In this document: positions 12,092 to 23,757 of the stretch, piece after piece
Layout of the letters: each line of letters starts with the position of its first letter
How positions within the stretch are numbered: the first letter of the stretch is position 1
From: Lichenostomus cassidix
Taxonomy: Eukaryota; Chordata; Aves; Passeriformes; Meliphagidae
Reading direction: 5' to 3'
Length of the DNA stretch: 64,000 bases
Assembly (NCBI GenBank): GCA_008360975.2
Contig: CM039210.1
Span: 15,378,293-15,442,292, forward strand
The notes under the pieces: generated by a model
Told to the model about the DNA's origin: nothing
Database searches by the model: none
The model's input: the letters and a program-made list of their open reading frames with translations, nothing else
Translations under genes and position numbers: made by a program

Positions 12092-13850
12092 ATAAGAGAT
12101 GTGATGGTAGGTGGATGTCTTGACCACACTGGTCATGAAATGGTTGAGTTTAAAATTCTCAGTGTAATGAGAAAAAAAGACAGCAGAGTTGCTACCCTGG
12201 ACTGCAAGAGAGCAAACATTAAGCTATTGAGTGAGTTATTTATCAGAGTACCCTAAGAATCTGCTTTAGAGGGCTTAAGGGTCCATGAGTGCTGGTCAGT
12301 CTTCAAGAACCACCTTTAAAAGCATGGGAACAGGCAATTCCAGTGTCACAAGTCAAGAAAATGGGGCATAAGACCAGCTTGGCTGAACAAGGAGATCAGA
12401 AGGAAAAAGAAATTACATGATCTCTAGAACCAAGGTCAGACTGCACAGGAAGATTACAGAACTGTGTTTCATATATGCAGGGACAAGATATGAAAGGTCA
12501 AATCTCAGAGTTGAAACTGGCCAGTGTTGTTTCAGACAAGAAAGGCTTTCTTAAAGTATGTTAATAGAAAGTGGAGGTCTAAAGAAAATATTGGACTGAT
12601 ACTTGTTGAAGATGGTCACCAGACTAATAGAAATGAAGAAGAAGCAGAGGAATTCAATGCTTTTTTTTGCTTCAATCTTTAATAATATTGATAGTCCTTG
12701 GGCTGCCCAGTCCCCTGAGTCAGAGGACCATGAATGTGGGAACAGTGACTTTCCATTTGTGGACACTAAAATTGTAAGGGAAGAGCTGTATCAGCTGAAT
12801 GTTCACAGGTCCATGGGGCCAGATGGGATTCATCCCAGAATTCTGAAGGAGCTAATGGATGTTATGGCAGGATCCCTCACAATCATCTACCAAAGATTTT
12901 GGGAGTCTGGATGCAGAAGTTGAATGCACAATTAGCAAGTTTGCTGATGATACTACACTCGGAGGTGCTGCTGCCTCTCTCGAGGCATGAGAGGACTTGC
13001 AGAGAGATCTAGATAGATTGGAGCATTGGGCTATGATCAAGGGGATGAAATTTAACAAGAACAAATGCTGTATTCTACACCTAGGATGGAGCAACACCAG
13101 GCACAAGTATAAATTGGGAGAGAAGTGGCTGTAGAGTAGCCCTGCAGAAAGGGATCTGGGGGTGCTGGTCAGCAGCAGGCTCAATCAGAGTCAGCAGTGA
13201 GCCTTGGCAGCCAAGAGGGCAAACCGTGTTCCCAGGTGCATGAAACACAGCATAACCAGCCAGTTAAAAGAGTTGCTTATCTTTCTGTATTTATCATTGG
13301 TGCAGCCTCACCTTGAGTATTGTGTGCACTTCTTGGCCCCACAATTAAAAAAGGATGTAAAGGTCCTTGAAGTGCCCCCAAGAGGAGGGCAACAAAGCTG
13401 GTGAACGGGCTGGAAGGAATGTCCTCTGAGGAGTGGCTGAAGATTATGGGCTTGTCTAGTTTGGAGAAGAGGCTGAGGTGTGACCTCGTTGCTCTATACA
13501 GCTTCCTGAGGAGGGGAAGAGGAGAGGGAGGTGCTGATCTCTTCTCTCTGGTATCCAGTGACAGGACGTGTGGGAATGGCTCAAAGCTGCACCAGGGGAC
13601 ATTTAGACTTGACATTAGGAAGTGTTTCTTTATACAGATGGTGGTCAAACTCTGGAAGAGGCTTCCTAGAAAGGTGGTTGATGCCCCAAGCCTGTCAGTG
13701 TTTAAGAGACATTGGGACAATACCCTTAACAGCATGTTTTAAATTTTGGTCATCTCTGAATTGGTCAGATAGTTGGACTAGATGATCCTTGCCTCTCGTT
13801 CTATTGTTTGGAACCAATGAGAAGAGCCTGGCTCCATCCTCTTGACACCA

Positions 13851-14372
13851 TGTCTTGGTTTGAAAACAAACCAGTGGGAGATCACAAGTCCAGATTGAAA
13901 TTAAAAATAAGTGAAATAATACAAGGAAAAGCACTGACAAAGTCAGATACAACCTAACACCCTGTTAGGGTGGTGGTAGCAGTCCAGCTGAAGTAGTCCA
14001 GTTGAAGCGGTGATCCTGTGAAGGTCTAGTCTCCAGCTGAAGATCCAGTGGTAGCTCTCGTCCTCTGGGAACCCAGTAGACAGGGCTAGCTCAGGCAGTT
14101 CCAAGGCCAGGTTATATCCACATGGGAACACCTGGCTCCTCTCTCCTGGGCAGAGCATCCCACAATGGGATGAGATAAGTCCATGAGTCACACGGTGGGT
14201 CCCTGATGGCCCATTGCCTGTCATGGGGGGTGGGTCATTAGCAGCTGATAATAGCTAACGGATGGCCCATTGCCTGTCATCCGGAGTGGGTCTTTAGCAG
14301 GTGATAGCAGCTAACGGCCTACAGCTGGTGGTAATAGAATACTTAACTACATCTATATTGCAACCTAGGACA
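13851..14372 (-). repeat. 3' LTR of element A
   Basis: A 522-bp LTR, TG...CA. It abuts the pol stop codon at 14373. It contains two partial internal copies of a segment reading GGCCCATTGCCTGTCAT (about 14204-14220 and 14263-14279). Confidence 0.9.
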
Positions 14373-17300
14373 TTATCCGCCCCTAATTCTATTACCATCT
14401 ACAGAGTTCTCACTTAAGATAAGGTCTCCTTGTGGTACACAACAGGTTTCCCCATCTGCCTGCATCACCCACCAAGTATACCCAGGTCCTTGGGCAAAAA
14501 CAACCCCACGGATGGGCTTGCCTTTGCCTGAGGTAGGACTAATCCAAACAGTCTTTCCTAAAAAACCTCTTATATGTACCACAGGGACTTTATCTCCATC
14601 CACTATGTGCAAAGGTTTGGACTGGGCAGGACCGGCTCGATTGATAGAACCTCTTGTGTTAACCATCCAGGTGGCCTTTGCCAAGTTCAGTTCCCAATTT
14701 TTGAAGGTTCCCCCGCCAAGTGCCTTCAAAGTTGTCTTAAGTAGTCCATTGCACCGTTCAACTTTCCCGGCAGCTGGTGCATGATAGGGGATATGGTATA
14801 TCCATTCAATTCCGTGTTCTCTAGCCCAGGTGCTTATGAGGCCATTCTTGAAATGGGTTCCATTGTCAGACTCGATTCTCTCAGGGGTACCATGTCTCCA
14901 CAGGACTTGCTTTTCCAGACCCAAGATGGTGTTCCGGGCAGTAGCATGAGGCACAGGCTAGGTCTCTAACCATCCCGTGGTTGCTTCCACCATGGTCAAC
15001 ACGTAGCACTTTCCTTGGCGGGTTTGGGGAAGTGTGATGTAGTCAACTTGCCATACTTCCCCATACCTGTACTTTGACCATCGTCCACCATACCACAGAG
15101 GCTTCACCCGCTTGGCCTGTTTGATTGCAGCGCAAGTCTCACAGCTGTGGATGACCTGTGAGATGTTGTCCATGGTCAAGTCCACCCTCGGTCACGAGCC
15201 CACCTGTATGTCGCATCTCTCCCTTGATGACCAGAGGCATCATGGGCCCAACGAGCTAGAAATAATTCTCCTTTGTGCTGCCAGTCCAGATCCACCTGTG
15301 ACACTTCCACCTTGGCAGCTCGGTCCACCTGCTCGTTGTTACGATGCTCTTCATTAGCCCGACTCTTAGGTACATGTGCATCCACGTGTCGAACTTTCAC
15401 GGTCAGCTTTTCTGCCCGGGCGGCGATGTCCTGCCAAATCTCAGCGGCCCAGATGGGTTTTCCTCTGCGCTGCCAGTTAGCCTTTCTCCAGCGATCTAGC
15501 CATCCCCATAGCGCGTTGGCTACCATCCAGGAGTCAGTGTAGAGATAGAGCCTTGGCCATTTCTCTCGTTCGGCAATATCCAAAGCCAGTTGGATGGCTT
15601 TAAGCTCTGTGACCTGACTCGATCCACCTTGTCCCTCGGTAGCCTGTGCAGCTTGTCGTGTGGGGCTCCATACTGCAGCTTTCCATTTCCGATCTGCGCC
15701 TACAATTCGGCAGGAACCATCGGTGAACAGGGCATAGTGTCTTTCACTCTCCAGCAGCTCGTTATACGGGGGTGCTTCCTCGGCACGTGCTACTTGCTCC
15801 TCTGCTTCTTCTGAAGATAATTTAAAAGTCTCACCTTCAGGCCAGTTTGTTATGATTTCCAGCATCCCAGGGCGATTCGGGTTTCCAATACAGGCGCGCT
15901 GTGTGATGAGGGCAATCCATTTGCTCCACGTGGCATCAGTGGCATGGTGGGTAGAGGGAACCCTTCCCTTGAACATCCACCCCAGCACTGGCAGTTGGGG
16001 TGCAAGGAGAAGTTGTGTTTCTGTGCTGATCACCTCTGAGGCGGCTTGGACTCCTTTGTAAGCTGCCAAGATTTCTTTCTCGGTGGGAGTGTAGTTGACT
16101 TCAGACCCTCTGTAACTTCGACTCCAGAATCCCAGTGGTCACCCTCGGGTCTCACCGGGCACCTTCTGCCAAAGGCTCCAGGACAGACCATGGCTCCCGG
16201 CTGCAGAGTAAAGCACATTCTTTACCTCTGGTCCTGTCCTGACTGGGCCAAGGGCTACCGCATGAGCGATCTCCTGTTTGATCTGGGTGAAGGCTTGCTG
16301 CTGTTCAGGGCCCCAGTGGAAATCGTTCTTCTTGCGGGTTATGAGGTAGAGAGGACTCACGATCTGGCTATACTCAGGGATGTGCATTCTCCAAAAGCCT
16401 ATGGCGCCTAGGAAAGCTTGCATTTCTTTCTTGTTGGTTGGTGGAGACATGGCGGTGATCTTATTGATGACCTCAGAAGGAATCTGACGCCGTCCGTCTT
16501 GCCACTTTACTCCCAGGAACTGGATCTCTCGGGCAGGTCCCTTGACTTTACTCTTCTTGATGGCGAAACCGGCTTCCAGGAGAATTCTGATGATTTTCTC
16601 TCCTTTCCCAAATACTTCCGTTGCTGTGTCCCCCCACACAATGATGTCATCAATATACCGCAGATGTTCTGGAGCCTCACCCTTTTCCAATGCAGCCTGG
16701 ATCAGTCCATGGCAGATGGTGGGACTGTGCTTCCACCCCTGGGGCAGTCGGTTCCATGTGTACTGCACACCTCTCCAGGTGAAAGCAAACTGAGGCCTGC
16801 ACTCTGCTGCCAGAGGAATGGAGAAAAAGGCATTGGCAATATCAATGGTCACATACCACTTTGCTGCCTTGGATTCCAGCTCATACTGAAGTTCCAACAT
16901 GTCCGGTACAGCAGCACTCAGTGGTGGTGTGACTTCATTCAGGCCACGGTAATCCACCGTCAGTCTCCATTCTTCACTGGACTTACGCACTGGCCATATA
17001 GGGCTGTTAAAGGGTGAGTGAGCCTTGCTGACCACCCCTTGGCTCTCCAGTTCCCGAATCATCTTATGGATTCGGGCCACAGAGTCTCTGTCAGTGCGGT
17101 ATTGCCGGCGGTGCACTGTTGCTGTAGCGATTGGTACCCGCTGTTCTTCAATTCTCAGCAGTCCTACAGCAGATGGGTTGTCTGAGAGACCAGGCAGGGT
17201 ATTCAGTTGTCTTATGTCTTCCGTCTCTATGGCTGCTATCCCAAAAGCCCAGCGATGTCCCTTCGGGTCCTTGAAATATCCACTCCTGAGATAGTCTATG

Positions 17301-17590
17301 CCGAGGATGCATGGGGCGTCTGGACCAGTCACAATGGGATGTTTCTGCCACTCATTCCCAGTTAAACTCACTTCAGCTTCCAGTACAGTCAGCTGCTGGG
17401 ATCCTCCTGTCACCCCAGAAATAGAAATGGATTCGGTCCCCACATACCTGGATGGCATCAGGGTGCACTGAGCGCCGGTATCAACCAAAGCCATGTATCT
17501 TTGTGGGTCAGACGTGCCAGGCCATCGGATCCACACAGTCCAATAGATCCGATTATCCCTTTCCTCTACCTGGCTAGAGGCAGGGCTCCT
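14373..17590 (-). pseudogene. pol: Element A pro-pol
   Basis: In order: aspartic protease (DTGA at 17471-17482), RT with YIDD, RNase H (TDGS...E...TDS), integrase HHCC then D, D (SDNGTHF) and E (KVERCNG). It follows ORF1 in the same frame across one TAG (17591-17593). Breaks: TGA at 16139-16141, a one-base deletion in a C run near 15183-15187 that shifts the frame, and TAG at 14958-14960. The last codon is the stop touching the LTR. Copy B at 34537-37755 has its breaks elsewhere, so these are copy-specific damage. Confidence 0.93.
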
Positions 17591-19180
17591 CTAATCCTGT
17601 TTTTGGTGCATGATGTTCTTCTCCTGTAAATGTGTTCCTGAGGTCCCTTCAAGAGGATCAGTCATATTATCATTTCCATTCTGTCTGGGGTTCTGTCCAC
17701 AAGAGACTGGGGCAGTGTTGTACCTAGATGAGCCTCCTGAAGTGGATGTTTCTCTTTTCAATTCACGTACCCGGGCTGCTAAGGAGGAGGTGGGTTTCCT
17801 ATCCCACTTTCTCATGTCTTCCCCATGCTCCTGCAGGAAAAACCAGAGGTCACGTCGTGGAGTTTGTCTTCTTTCCTTGGCTGGGGGACGTCTGCTCCTG
17901 ATGGCAGAGACTCGGGTTGGTTTTGGTGTGGCATGGAAAAATCCTTCTTTGAGCTCTTTCCTTAGTTTCTGATTCTCTTCAATCAAGCTCCGGACTTGCT
18001 CGGCCAGGTTTGTTTCCACTGATGAGACCTGGGTGCGTAGTGGAGCGGTGACAGTGTCCTCGTAAATTCTCAGTATGTTTGCTAACACGCCCACCTTGTC
18101 TTCTTCACCTTCCCTCCACTGCAGTGTTGCCAGGTAACGAGAGTATATCTCTGGTCCAAGCCGCGCGAATCTTAGCCACATTTGTGAAGTGCACTGGACA
18201 TTATCTGGGCTCTTGGGGAATCTCTCGTTTTCTGAGAAAATGATCTCTAGCACGGCCAATTCCCTCAGGCATCGGATACCTTGTTCTATTGTGTTCCATT
18301 TTCTTTGGTGCATCTGGAGGTCTTCTTTGCAGAAGTATCTGTCCCGTACACTCGCCAGCAATCGCTGCCAGAGGCTGAGAGTTTCCTGGGTTTTCCCAAT
18401 CCCCTGGTCAATGACCACATCCTGGGACAGGGATCCCAGTTGCCTGGCCTCACTTCCATCCAGAATGGTGTCGTTAGCTGCGGCGTCCCAGATACCGAGC
18501 AGCCAGGTTAAGATGGACTCGTTTGCCTGCCGGGTGAATTCCCTCCGTAGGTCACGCAGCTCCCCCAGGGATAGAGAGCGAGTGATAATCTCCGGCTCTG
18601 TCTCTTCTGCTTGGTGAGATGGTCCTGCCGCATCCTCATCAGTCGCTATGCGGACTGATTTGCTCTTTGATTTCTTTTTCTGGACGGGGGCAACTGCTAC
18701 GGGCTTCGGCTGTTCTGATTTGCTTTGTTTCTCCTCCTCAAGAAGACAAAATATTGTTCTGATCTTCAGCATGAGGTACACGGTGCTGGTCGCAGAGAAA
18801 AAGGAAAACAGAACTGACAGGAAGATTATGCCATCCTTAGCATCCAGGGAGAACTCAATATTGTCAAGGACAGCTGTGCCTGACCTGAAATGTTGGAAGA
18901 AACCGCTCTTTCTTCCTAGCCCCAGAGGCTGGGTGCGATTGCTGAGGAGGTCCCAGACGAAGCAGCTCAGGTTAGGCCAGGCAGACAAAGTCGAGTATAT
19001 ATAACGAATGGTGTTCATTGCCTCACAGGTAACCATGCCATAGGCATAATAAACCAATAGAGCAATTCTCATGCCATTTCCTGGTCGCAACAGGAGCAAT
19101 ACGACGGGCAGATAGTATCCCATTTGAGGAAAAATATAGAGAGCGAGATACAGTACCCATATAGATAAGCTGAGCATCAT
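17591..19180 (-). CDS. Element A ORF1 (Gag-position protein with membrane segments)
   Basis: An open frame of 529 codons from the ATG at 19180 to TAG at 17591. Residues 1 to about 55 and about 117-140 are strongly hydrophobic (up to four candidate membrane spans). Then come a Lys/Ser-rich linker, a helical region that probably serves as capsid, a possible coiled coil (EENQKLRKELKE) and a polar tail with no zinc knuckle. The place of gag suggests a structural protein; the membrane part is not typical of Gag, and I do not claim its function. Compared with copy B it lacks about 26 residues in the linker. Reading further upstream would run through the primer site and LTR, so the 19180 start is preferred. 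Confidence 0.75.
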   Translation of the reverse strand: MMLSLSIWVLYLALYIFPQMGYYLPVVLLLLRPGNGMRIALLVYYAYGMVTCEAMNTIRYIYSTLSAWPNLSCFVWDLLSNRTQPLGLGRKSGFFQHFRSGTAVLDNIEFSLDAKDGIIFLSVLFSFFSATSTVYLMLKIRTIFCLLEEEKQSKSEQPKPVAVAPVQKKKSKSKSVRIATDEDAAGPSHQAEETEPEIITRSLSLGELRDLRREFTRQANESILTWLLGIWDAAANDTILDGSEARQLGSLSQDVVIDQGIGKTQETLSLWQRLLASVRDRYFCKEDLQMHQRKWNTIEQGIRCLRELAVLEIIFSENERFPKSPDNVQCTSQMWLRFARLGPEIYSRYLATLQWREGEEDKVGVLANILRIYEDTVTAPLRTQVSSVETNLAEQVRSLIEENQKLRKELKEGFFHATPKPTRVSAIRSRRPPAKERRQTPRRDLWFFLQEHGEDMRKWDRKPTSSLAARVRELKRETSTSGGSSRYNTAPVSCGQNPRQNGNDNMTDPLEGTSGTHLQEKNIMHQKQD

Positions 19181-19212
19181 GGTGATAGGATTTCTGAGTT
19201 TCCCCAGGTCGT

Positions 19213-19230
19213 GCCCCACATTGGGCACCA
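19213..19230 (-). promoter_or_regulatory. Primer binding site of element A
   Basis: TGGTGCCCAATGTGGGGC on the minus strand, differing from the perfect Lys1,2 site of element B by two transitions at CpG positions. Confidence 0.8.
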
Positions 19231-19235
19231 AAATA

Positions 19236-20250
19236 TGTCTTGGTTTGAAAACAAACCAGTGGGAGATCACAAGTCCAGATTGAAATTAAAAATAAGTTAA
19301 ATAATACAAGGAAAAGCACTGACAAAGTCAGATACAACCTAACACCCTGTTAGGGTGGTGGTAGCAGTCCAACTGAAGTAGTCCAGTTGAAGCGGTGATC
19401 CTGTTGCAAAACCATGAATAAAAACTTTAGTAGTAGTCATGCTAAGGCTTGGAGGGATCAGTAGGCCTGAGTGTAAACAGTGTTGTGTAGCGAAGTTGCC
19501 AGTAGCGATCAAAAGGATCAATAGAGCATACTGAGGAGGGTAGAAAGACTTATCTAAGGAATGTGTAGCTATAGAACAGTTTGTTTATTTAAGTGATCTA
19601 CTAAGTGAAGTGTGTGACTTATCTAACAGGGTGTAGTAGATTAATGATGATAAAGAATGTTCAGTTAACGAAAAACAAAGTCACAATGTAATCATAAATC
19701 AGGTAGATGTGTCTAGAAATCAAATTCGTTGAGATGAAGCAATTTGGAAAGAAAACATATATATACTCAGTGATTTTGTAAAAGGTTGGGGCTCTGACTT
19801 TGGACATTAGTCCTCAGGTCCCCAGGGCCCTCAATAAAGCACCGCATAAAATAACTTCGGTTGTTTTGTGTTTCCTCGGTTCGGGCAACAATCCTGTGAA
19901 GGTCTAGTCTCCAGCTGAAGATCCAGTGGTAGCTCTCGTCCTCTGGGAACCCAGTAGACAGGGCTAGCTCAGGCAGTTCCAAGGCCAGGTTATATCCACG
20001 TGGGAACACCTGGCTCCTCCCTCCTGGGCAGAGCATCTCACAATGGGATGAGATAAGTCCATGAGTCACACGGTGGGTCCCTGATGGCCCATTGCCTGTC
20101 ATGGGGGGTGGGTCATTAGCAGCTGGTAACAGCTAACGGATGGCCCATTGCCTGTCATCCGGAGTGGGTCTTTAGCAGGTGATAGCAGCTAACGGCCTAC
20201 AGCTGGTGGTAATAGAATACTTAACTACATCTATATTGCAACCTAGAACA
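19236..20250 (-). repeat. 5' LTR of element A, split by a solo LTR
   Basis: The two parts (19236-19401 and 19895-20250) together equal 522 bp, the same as the partner LTR. Confidence 0.9.
19402..19890 (+). repeat. Solo LTR inside the LTR of element A
   Basis: A 489-bp unit with TGTTGC...GCAACA ends and 4-bp duplication ATCC at 19398-19401 and 19891-19894. AATAAA lies at about 19833, in plus orientation. A 4-bp duplication is typical of class I (gamma-like) ERVs. Confidence 0.85.
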
Positions 20251-20579
20251 CACCATCAGATACTTATATACATTAATAAGGTCCCCTCTCAGTCTTCTCC
20301 AGTCTGAACAGGCCCAGCTCCCTCAGCCTTTCCTCATAAGTGAGGTGCTCCAGTCCCCTAATCATTTTCATAGCCTTCTGCTGGACGCCCTCCAGGAGCT
20401 CCATGTCTCTCTTGTCCTGAGGAGCCCAGAACTGGACACAGTACTTCAGGTGAGGCCTCACCAGGGCTGAGTAGAGGGACAGGATCACCTCCCTTGACCT
20501 GCTGGCAAGGTTCTTCCTAATGCACCCCAGGATACTATTGGCCTCTTGGCCACAAGGACACATATGCTGGCTCATGGAC

Positions 20580-21167
20580 TGATGGGGTTCCAGACCCCAA
20601 GCTCAGTTCATGATCGGGCTAGCTGCGGAATCAGAGCCCTGGCGGGGCAGCCCGCTCTTGGGGGCGGGCGAGGCAGCCAGGAGCGGCAGAACTCTAGAGT
20701 AAACCGTGCGATCCAGAGATCGGTAGCAGAAGCAAGAAATGCAGGCAGTCGGATTGGCGGTCCAGGAGGTTTATTAATAGGATAAGGGGAGATGGAGGGA
20801 GGAACGGGATGGGGACTGGATCGGCGAGCTGAAAGCGGGGATTCTGCGTTGTGTTGCCGGTTTTATAGCGGGGGAAAAAGGGAGGGGGGAAACCGAAAGG
20901 ACCATCTTATGAGGGAATAAGGGAGGAGGGTACAGAACTTTGAACTTTCCAATCACAGAACACGGCACTGGCAAAGGAGAACTTTCCAGAATCTATCTTT
21001 ATATGTAATGTGGGAGGGGAGACGAGCTGGACCAATAGCTTCATTCCAAGGCTCTCTAGGAGCACCCCTTTTAGTTAGGGGTGCTTTACTCCCATGACTC
21101 GTCCCGTGGGGCATTGCCACTGTGCAGTGGGCTAGGGACACTCAGCTGAGCCAGAGCCACAGCAACA
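20580..21167 (-). repeat. Solo LTR (ERVK-type) inside CR1
   Basis: A 588-bp unit with TG...CA ends and an exact 6-bp duplication ATGGAC at 20574-20579 and 21168-21173. On the minus strand TATAAAACC (about 20861) and AATAAA (about 20772) are in correct order. A 6-bp duplication fits ERVK. Confidence 0.85.
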
Positions 21168-21670
21168 ATGGACAGCTTGTTGTCCACCAGGACCCCCAGG
21201 TCCTTCTCTGCAGAGCTTCTTTCCAGCAGGTCACCCCCAGCCTTTACTGGTGCATGGGGTTATTCCTCCCCAGGTGCAGCACCCTGCACTTGCCTTTGTT
21301 GAATTTCAAAAAGTTCCACTCTGCCCACATCTCCAACCTGTTGAGGTCCTTCTGAATGGCAACACAGCCCTCTGGAATATCAGCCACTCCCATTTTTGTA
21401 TTGTCAGTACTTGCTGAGTAGGCACTCTCTCCCTTTGTTGAGGAATACATGTAGTGCAGACAGCTTGGTGTGCAGCTGCAGTGCGAGCTGCCAGTTGAGC
21501 TCTGGGTGGGGGAGCCCAAGGCAAGGGACTGTGAACTGGCACCGACCTGTGCATAACAAAGGGCACAGGGACCTGCACAGGTGTCTTGGGGTGATTTTAT
21601 GATGACACTCTATGCCTGATTGTCTGCTTTATGCCCAGAAATAAGTCCTGTTGCTTTGAGCCTGGGGGTG

Positions 21671-21688
21671 TGGCGCCCAACGTGGGGC
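21671..21688 (+). promoter_or_regulatory. Primer binding site, exact tRNA-Lys1,2 type
   Basis: TGGCGCCCAACGTGGGGC, identical to that of element B. The upstream 250 bases do not resemble the U5 end of the LTR at 23314-23757, so the 5' LTR is lost or different. Confidence 0.75.
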
Positions 21689-22167
21689 AGAAGCCACCCT
21701 GGAAAGCGTCCCCCTGCAGCCGCAACTGCGGCAGGGGAGTAGTCGCATTTGGGAAGCCATTTCCCCGACGAGAAGCTTGCATTCAGCGAAAAGACCGAAG
21801 GGGCGGCCGGTAGCCTCTGGAAAAAAGTCGCGCTTTTCAAGGAGGTCGGCCGAACGGCGGTGGACCATCCCGAGTGCTTTTTTTTTGATTCTCCGTGCTT
21901 GGTAAGCCCTCTGGAAAGCCCCTTGGGAGGGGAGCCGGTGAAGGCCTGGTCGGCTTGGTACGGGGGTCCCTTTTTTCTTTTGAGTTTGTTCTTTTTGCCT
22001 CGGGGTGGGTGGAGGGTTAGAGGTGGTGTCTTGTCGAGGTGAAGGGAGTCGCGCTCCATGCGAAATCTCGACAAGAAAAAACCCACTTCTAACAAGGGGA
22101 GACCTAAGTTTTGTGCCCCCATTTTGGGAGAAGTTTTTCTTATAAAATTAGACATATTTTATAAGGA

Positions 22168-22224
22168 ATGGGGAATCAGCTGTTGTGTGGGAAGTTTTTG
22201 CGCGCGAGAGATAAAGTAAACTAA
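22168..22224 (+). pseudogene. Gag N-terminus remnant (MGN start)
   Basis: An 18-codon frame beginning Met-Gly-Asn and ending at TAA. A Gly at position 2 is the myristoylation site found in many betaretroviral Gag proteins. The location about 480 bases after the primer site is right for a gag start. Confidence 0.4.
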
Positions 22225-23313
22225 TCTGTGTTTTGTTTTATTTAGTTATCTGGCAGTGAAAAACCCTTGTTCTCTCCCTAATAAGCACCTTCCCCTGCAT
22301 GTATCCCCCAACATGGTGCCGGCCATGTGTTGGTGGCACCCCCTCCTCCACCAGCTCGTGCTCCCCCTCTGTCCTTCAGGAGACAGCTGATCATACGTTT
22401 TTCAGCCTCTCCTGTCCCTTTCCCGGGTTAGAACTGATCACTCTAACTCGAGATCCCTGCTAACCTCCTTTCCTGTGCCCCAAACCTCAGCCGAGCTAAC
22501 TCCATGTGTTTTCCAATATGGTGCCGGCCGCATGGTCAGGCACGCCATGTTGTCTTCTTCCCCTTGAAATTTTCCCGGGCTTGCCAAAGCCCCGCCCCCT
22601 GCATCCCTCGTGTTCCGTTGTAGCCCCTCCCCCCGCGTCGGTGAGCGTTCCCTTCGGTTACAGATCCTTCCCCATCTGAGTGTTTCTCTTCGGTGCGGGC
22701 CCCTCCTCCCATCCTCCCAGGTGTTCCCTCTCAGCCAGAAGCAGCTATGGCCTGGCCGAGAGCGGAGCTGCACCTCCAGTTGCCCGCGGCAGGCTCAGAG
22801 GAGCCAGTGGGGCCGCATCTCTAGCTCCCCGCGGCAGACACTGCCCCCGGAGCCTAGTGGAGCTGTGCCAGAGCAGTCCCTGAAGCTGTGCTGCCGTCCG
22901 GCCGTGCTAGAGCCTAGAGGAACTGTTCCAGACCCGGCAGAGCCACAGCAGGGAAGAGCTGTGTGTCACCCAGTGGAGCTGCACTGCGTCCAAAGTTTTC
23001 TCCCTCTCCTAAGCTGAGAAAGACTTCGGTGACAACCCCGTTGCTGCTGCAAACCCTACCTTCATCTTAGCAGCCCCAGCAAAAGAAAAACAGACTAGAA
23101 ACATAACTGCAGTCCGAAAATTCAACCTGTACTAAACTCCAACATCAAAATCAGCCAGCTGCATCATCGTTTTCCCCATACTCACAGCAAAACTAATTTT
23201 GTCATTGCTTTACATTATGTTGTTTTACCATTTTCCTGTTGTTTAAAAATTTGCTATGAAAGCTTTTAGGAAAAGCCTTTCCTTCTTTAATTTATTAAAA
23301 AATGGGGAAATAT

Positions 23314-23757
23314 TGTGATAATAGCTGCAAGTTCCCCACACCCCTTTCTTAACGACTGTACTTGTCACCTATTGTCCTGCCTTCCCTACTCCACATAGTC
23401 CTAGCCACGCCCCCAGTTTTCCCTATTGGTTCCTATACCCTAACCCCTGGCCACTCCCTCGGGTTTCCCCTATTGGTTCCTGTACTCCTAACTCCGCCCC
23501 TGTACCTCCCCTGTACCCAGAGGTCACTGGGCCTGTGTGCTGTCCCTGCCCCTCTCTGTTTCCCTATAAAACCCCTTACCCTCCGCCGTCTTGCTGTCTA
23601 TGCTCCACGTGTGTCTATGCTCCACATGTGGCTGTGCCTGTGAGGCCTTTGCCCTCGAGGCATCTCTGCCTCGAGGAGGTCGTTGGCCTCTGCTGCACAA
23701 TGCGAATAAACATCTTCTATGGACATAACGCATAGACCCTCCTCGCCTCCTTTATCA
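23314..23757 (+). repeat. 3' LTR of element I
   Basis: It starts TGTGATAATAG after a purine-rich tract and ends near TTTATCA. It has CCCTATAAAACCCC (about 23563-23576) and AATAAA at 23705, giving a complete promoter and polyadenylation set. The right end is approximate. A related fragment is at 1-60. Confidence 0.65.

Larger units (their letters stand above)
10740..13805 (+). repeat. CR1 LINE, plus strand, interrupted by two LTRs
   Basis: CR1 endonuclease-region sequence ('cttcccagacatcaactggg', about 10798-10817) resumes after each inserted LTR (10834-11492 and 11609-12091). It runs through RT sequence to the 3' part ending in the 'agatgatcctt' region at 13780-13800. An internal deletion joins the 'caaagattttgggag' segment at about 12891-12906 to a later part. 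Many stops and frameshifts; no intact ORF. Confidence 0.85.
13851..20250 (-). mobile_element. Element A: ERVL (class III, spuma-related) provirus
   Basis: Two 522-bp LTRs (13851-14372; 19236-20250, the latter carrying a 493-bp insertion) enclose ORF1 and pro-pol. The 5-bp target duplication CACCA lies at 13846-13850 and 20251-20255. By eye I count about eight differences between its LTRs. Class III is supported by the 5-bp duplication, the Lys1,2-type primer site, the integrase type and the absence of env. Confidence 0.92.
13812..21415 (-). repeat. CR1 LINE, minus strand, split by ERVL A and a solo LTR
   Basis: CR1 3' sequence at 13812-13850 continues without a break at 20256 once element A and one CACCA copy are set aside, runs to 20579, and resumes at 21174 after the solo LTR to about 21415. 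Translated pieces show the CR1 RT 3' end ([23 protein letters not shown]). It is 5' truncated, as is usual. Confidence 0.82.
21671..23757 (+). mobile_element. Element I: short, mostly non-coding ERV with 3' LTR
   Basis: It consists of the primer site, a GC-rich leader, a tiny frame starting MGN at 22168-22224, about 1 kb without recognisable retroviral protein motifs, a polypurine tract (about 23298-23309) and an LTR. No capsid, RT or Env motif was found. It could be a non-autonomous element moved by another ERV's proteins or an internally deleted copy; the sequence does not decide this. Confidence 0.6.

Noticed and set aside
16046..17017. Plus-strand frames of 121 and 199 codons, repeated at 36211-37182
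   Set aside because: Antisense shadows of ERVL RT; similarity between copies follows from the pol genes.
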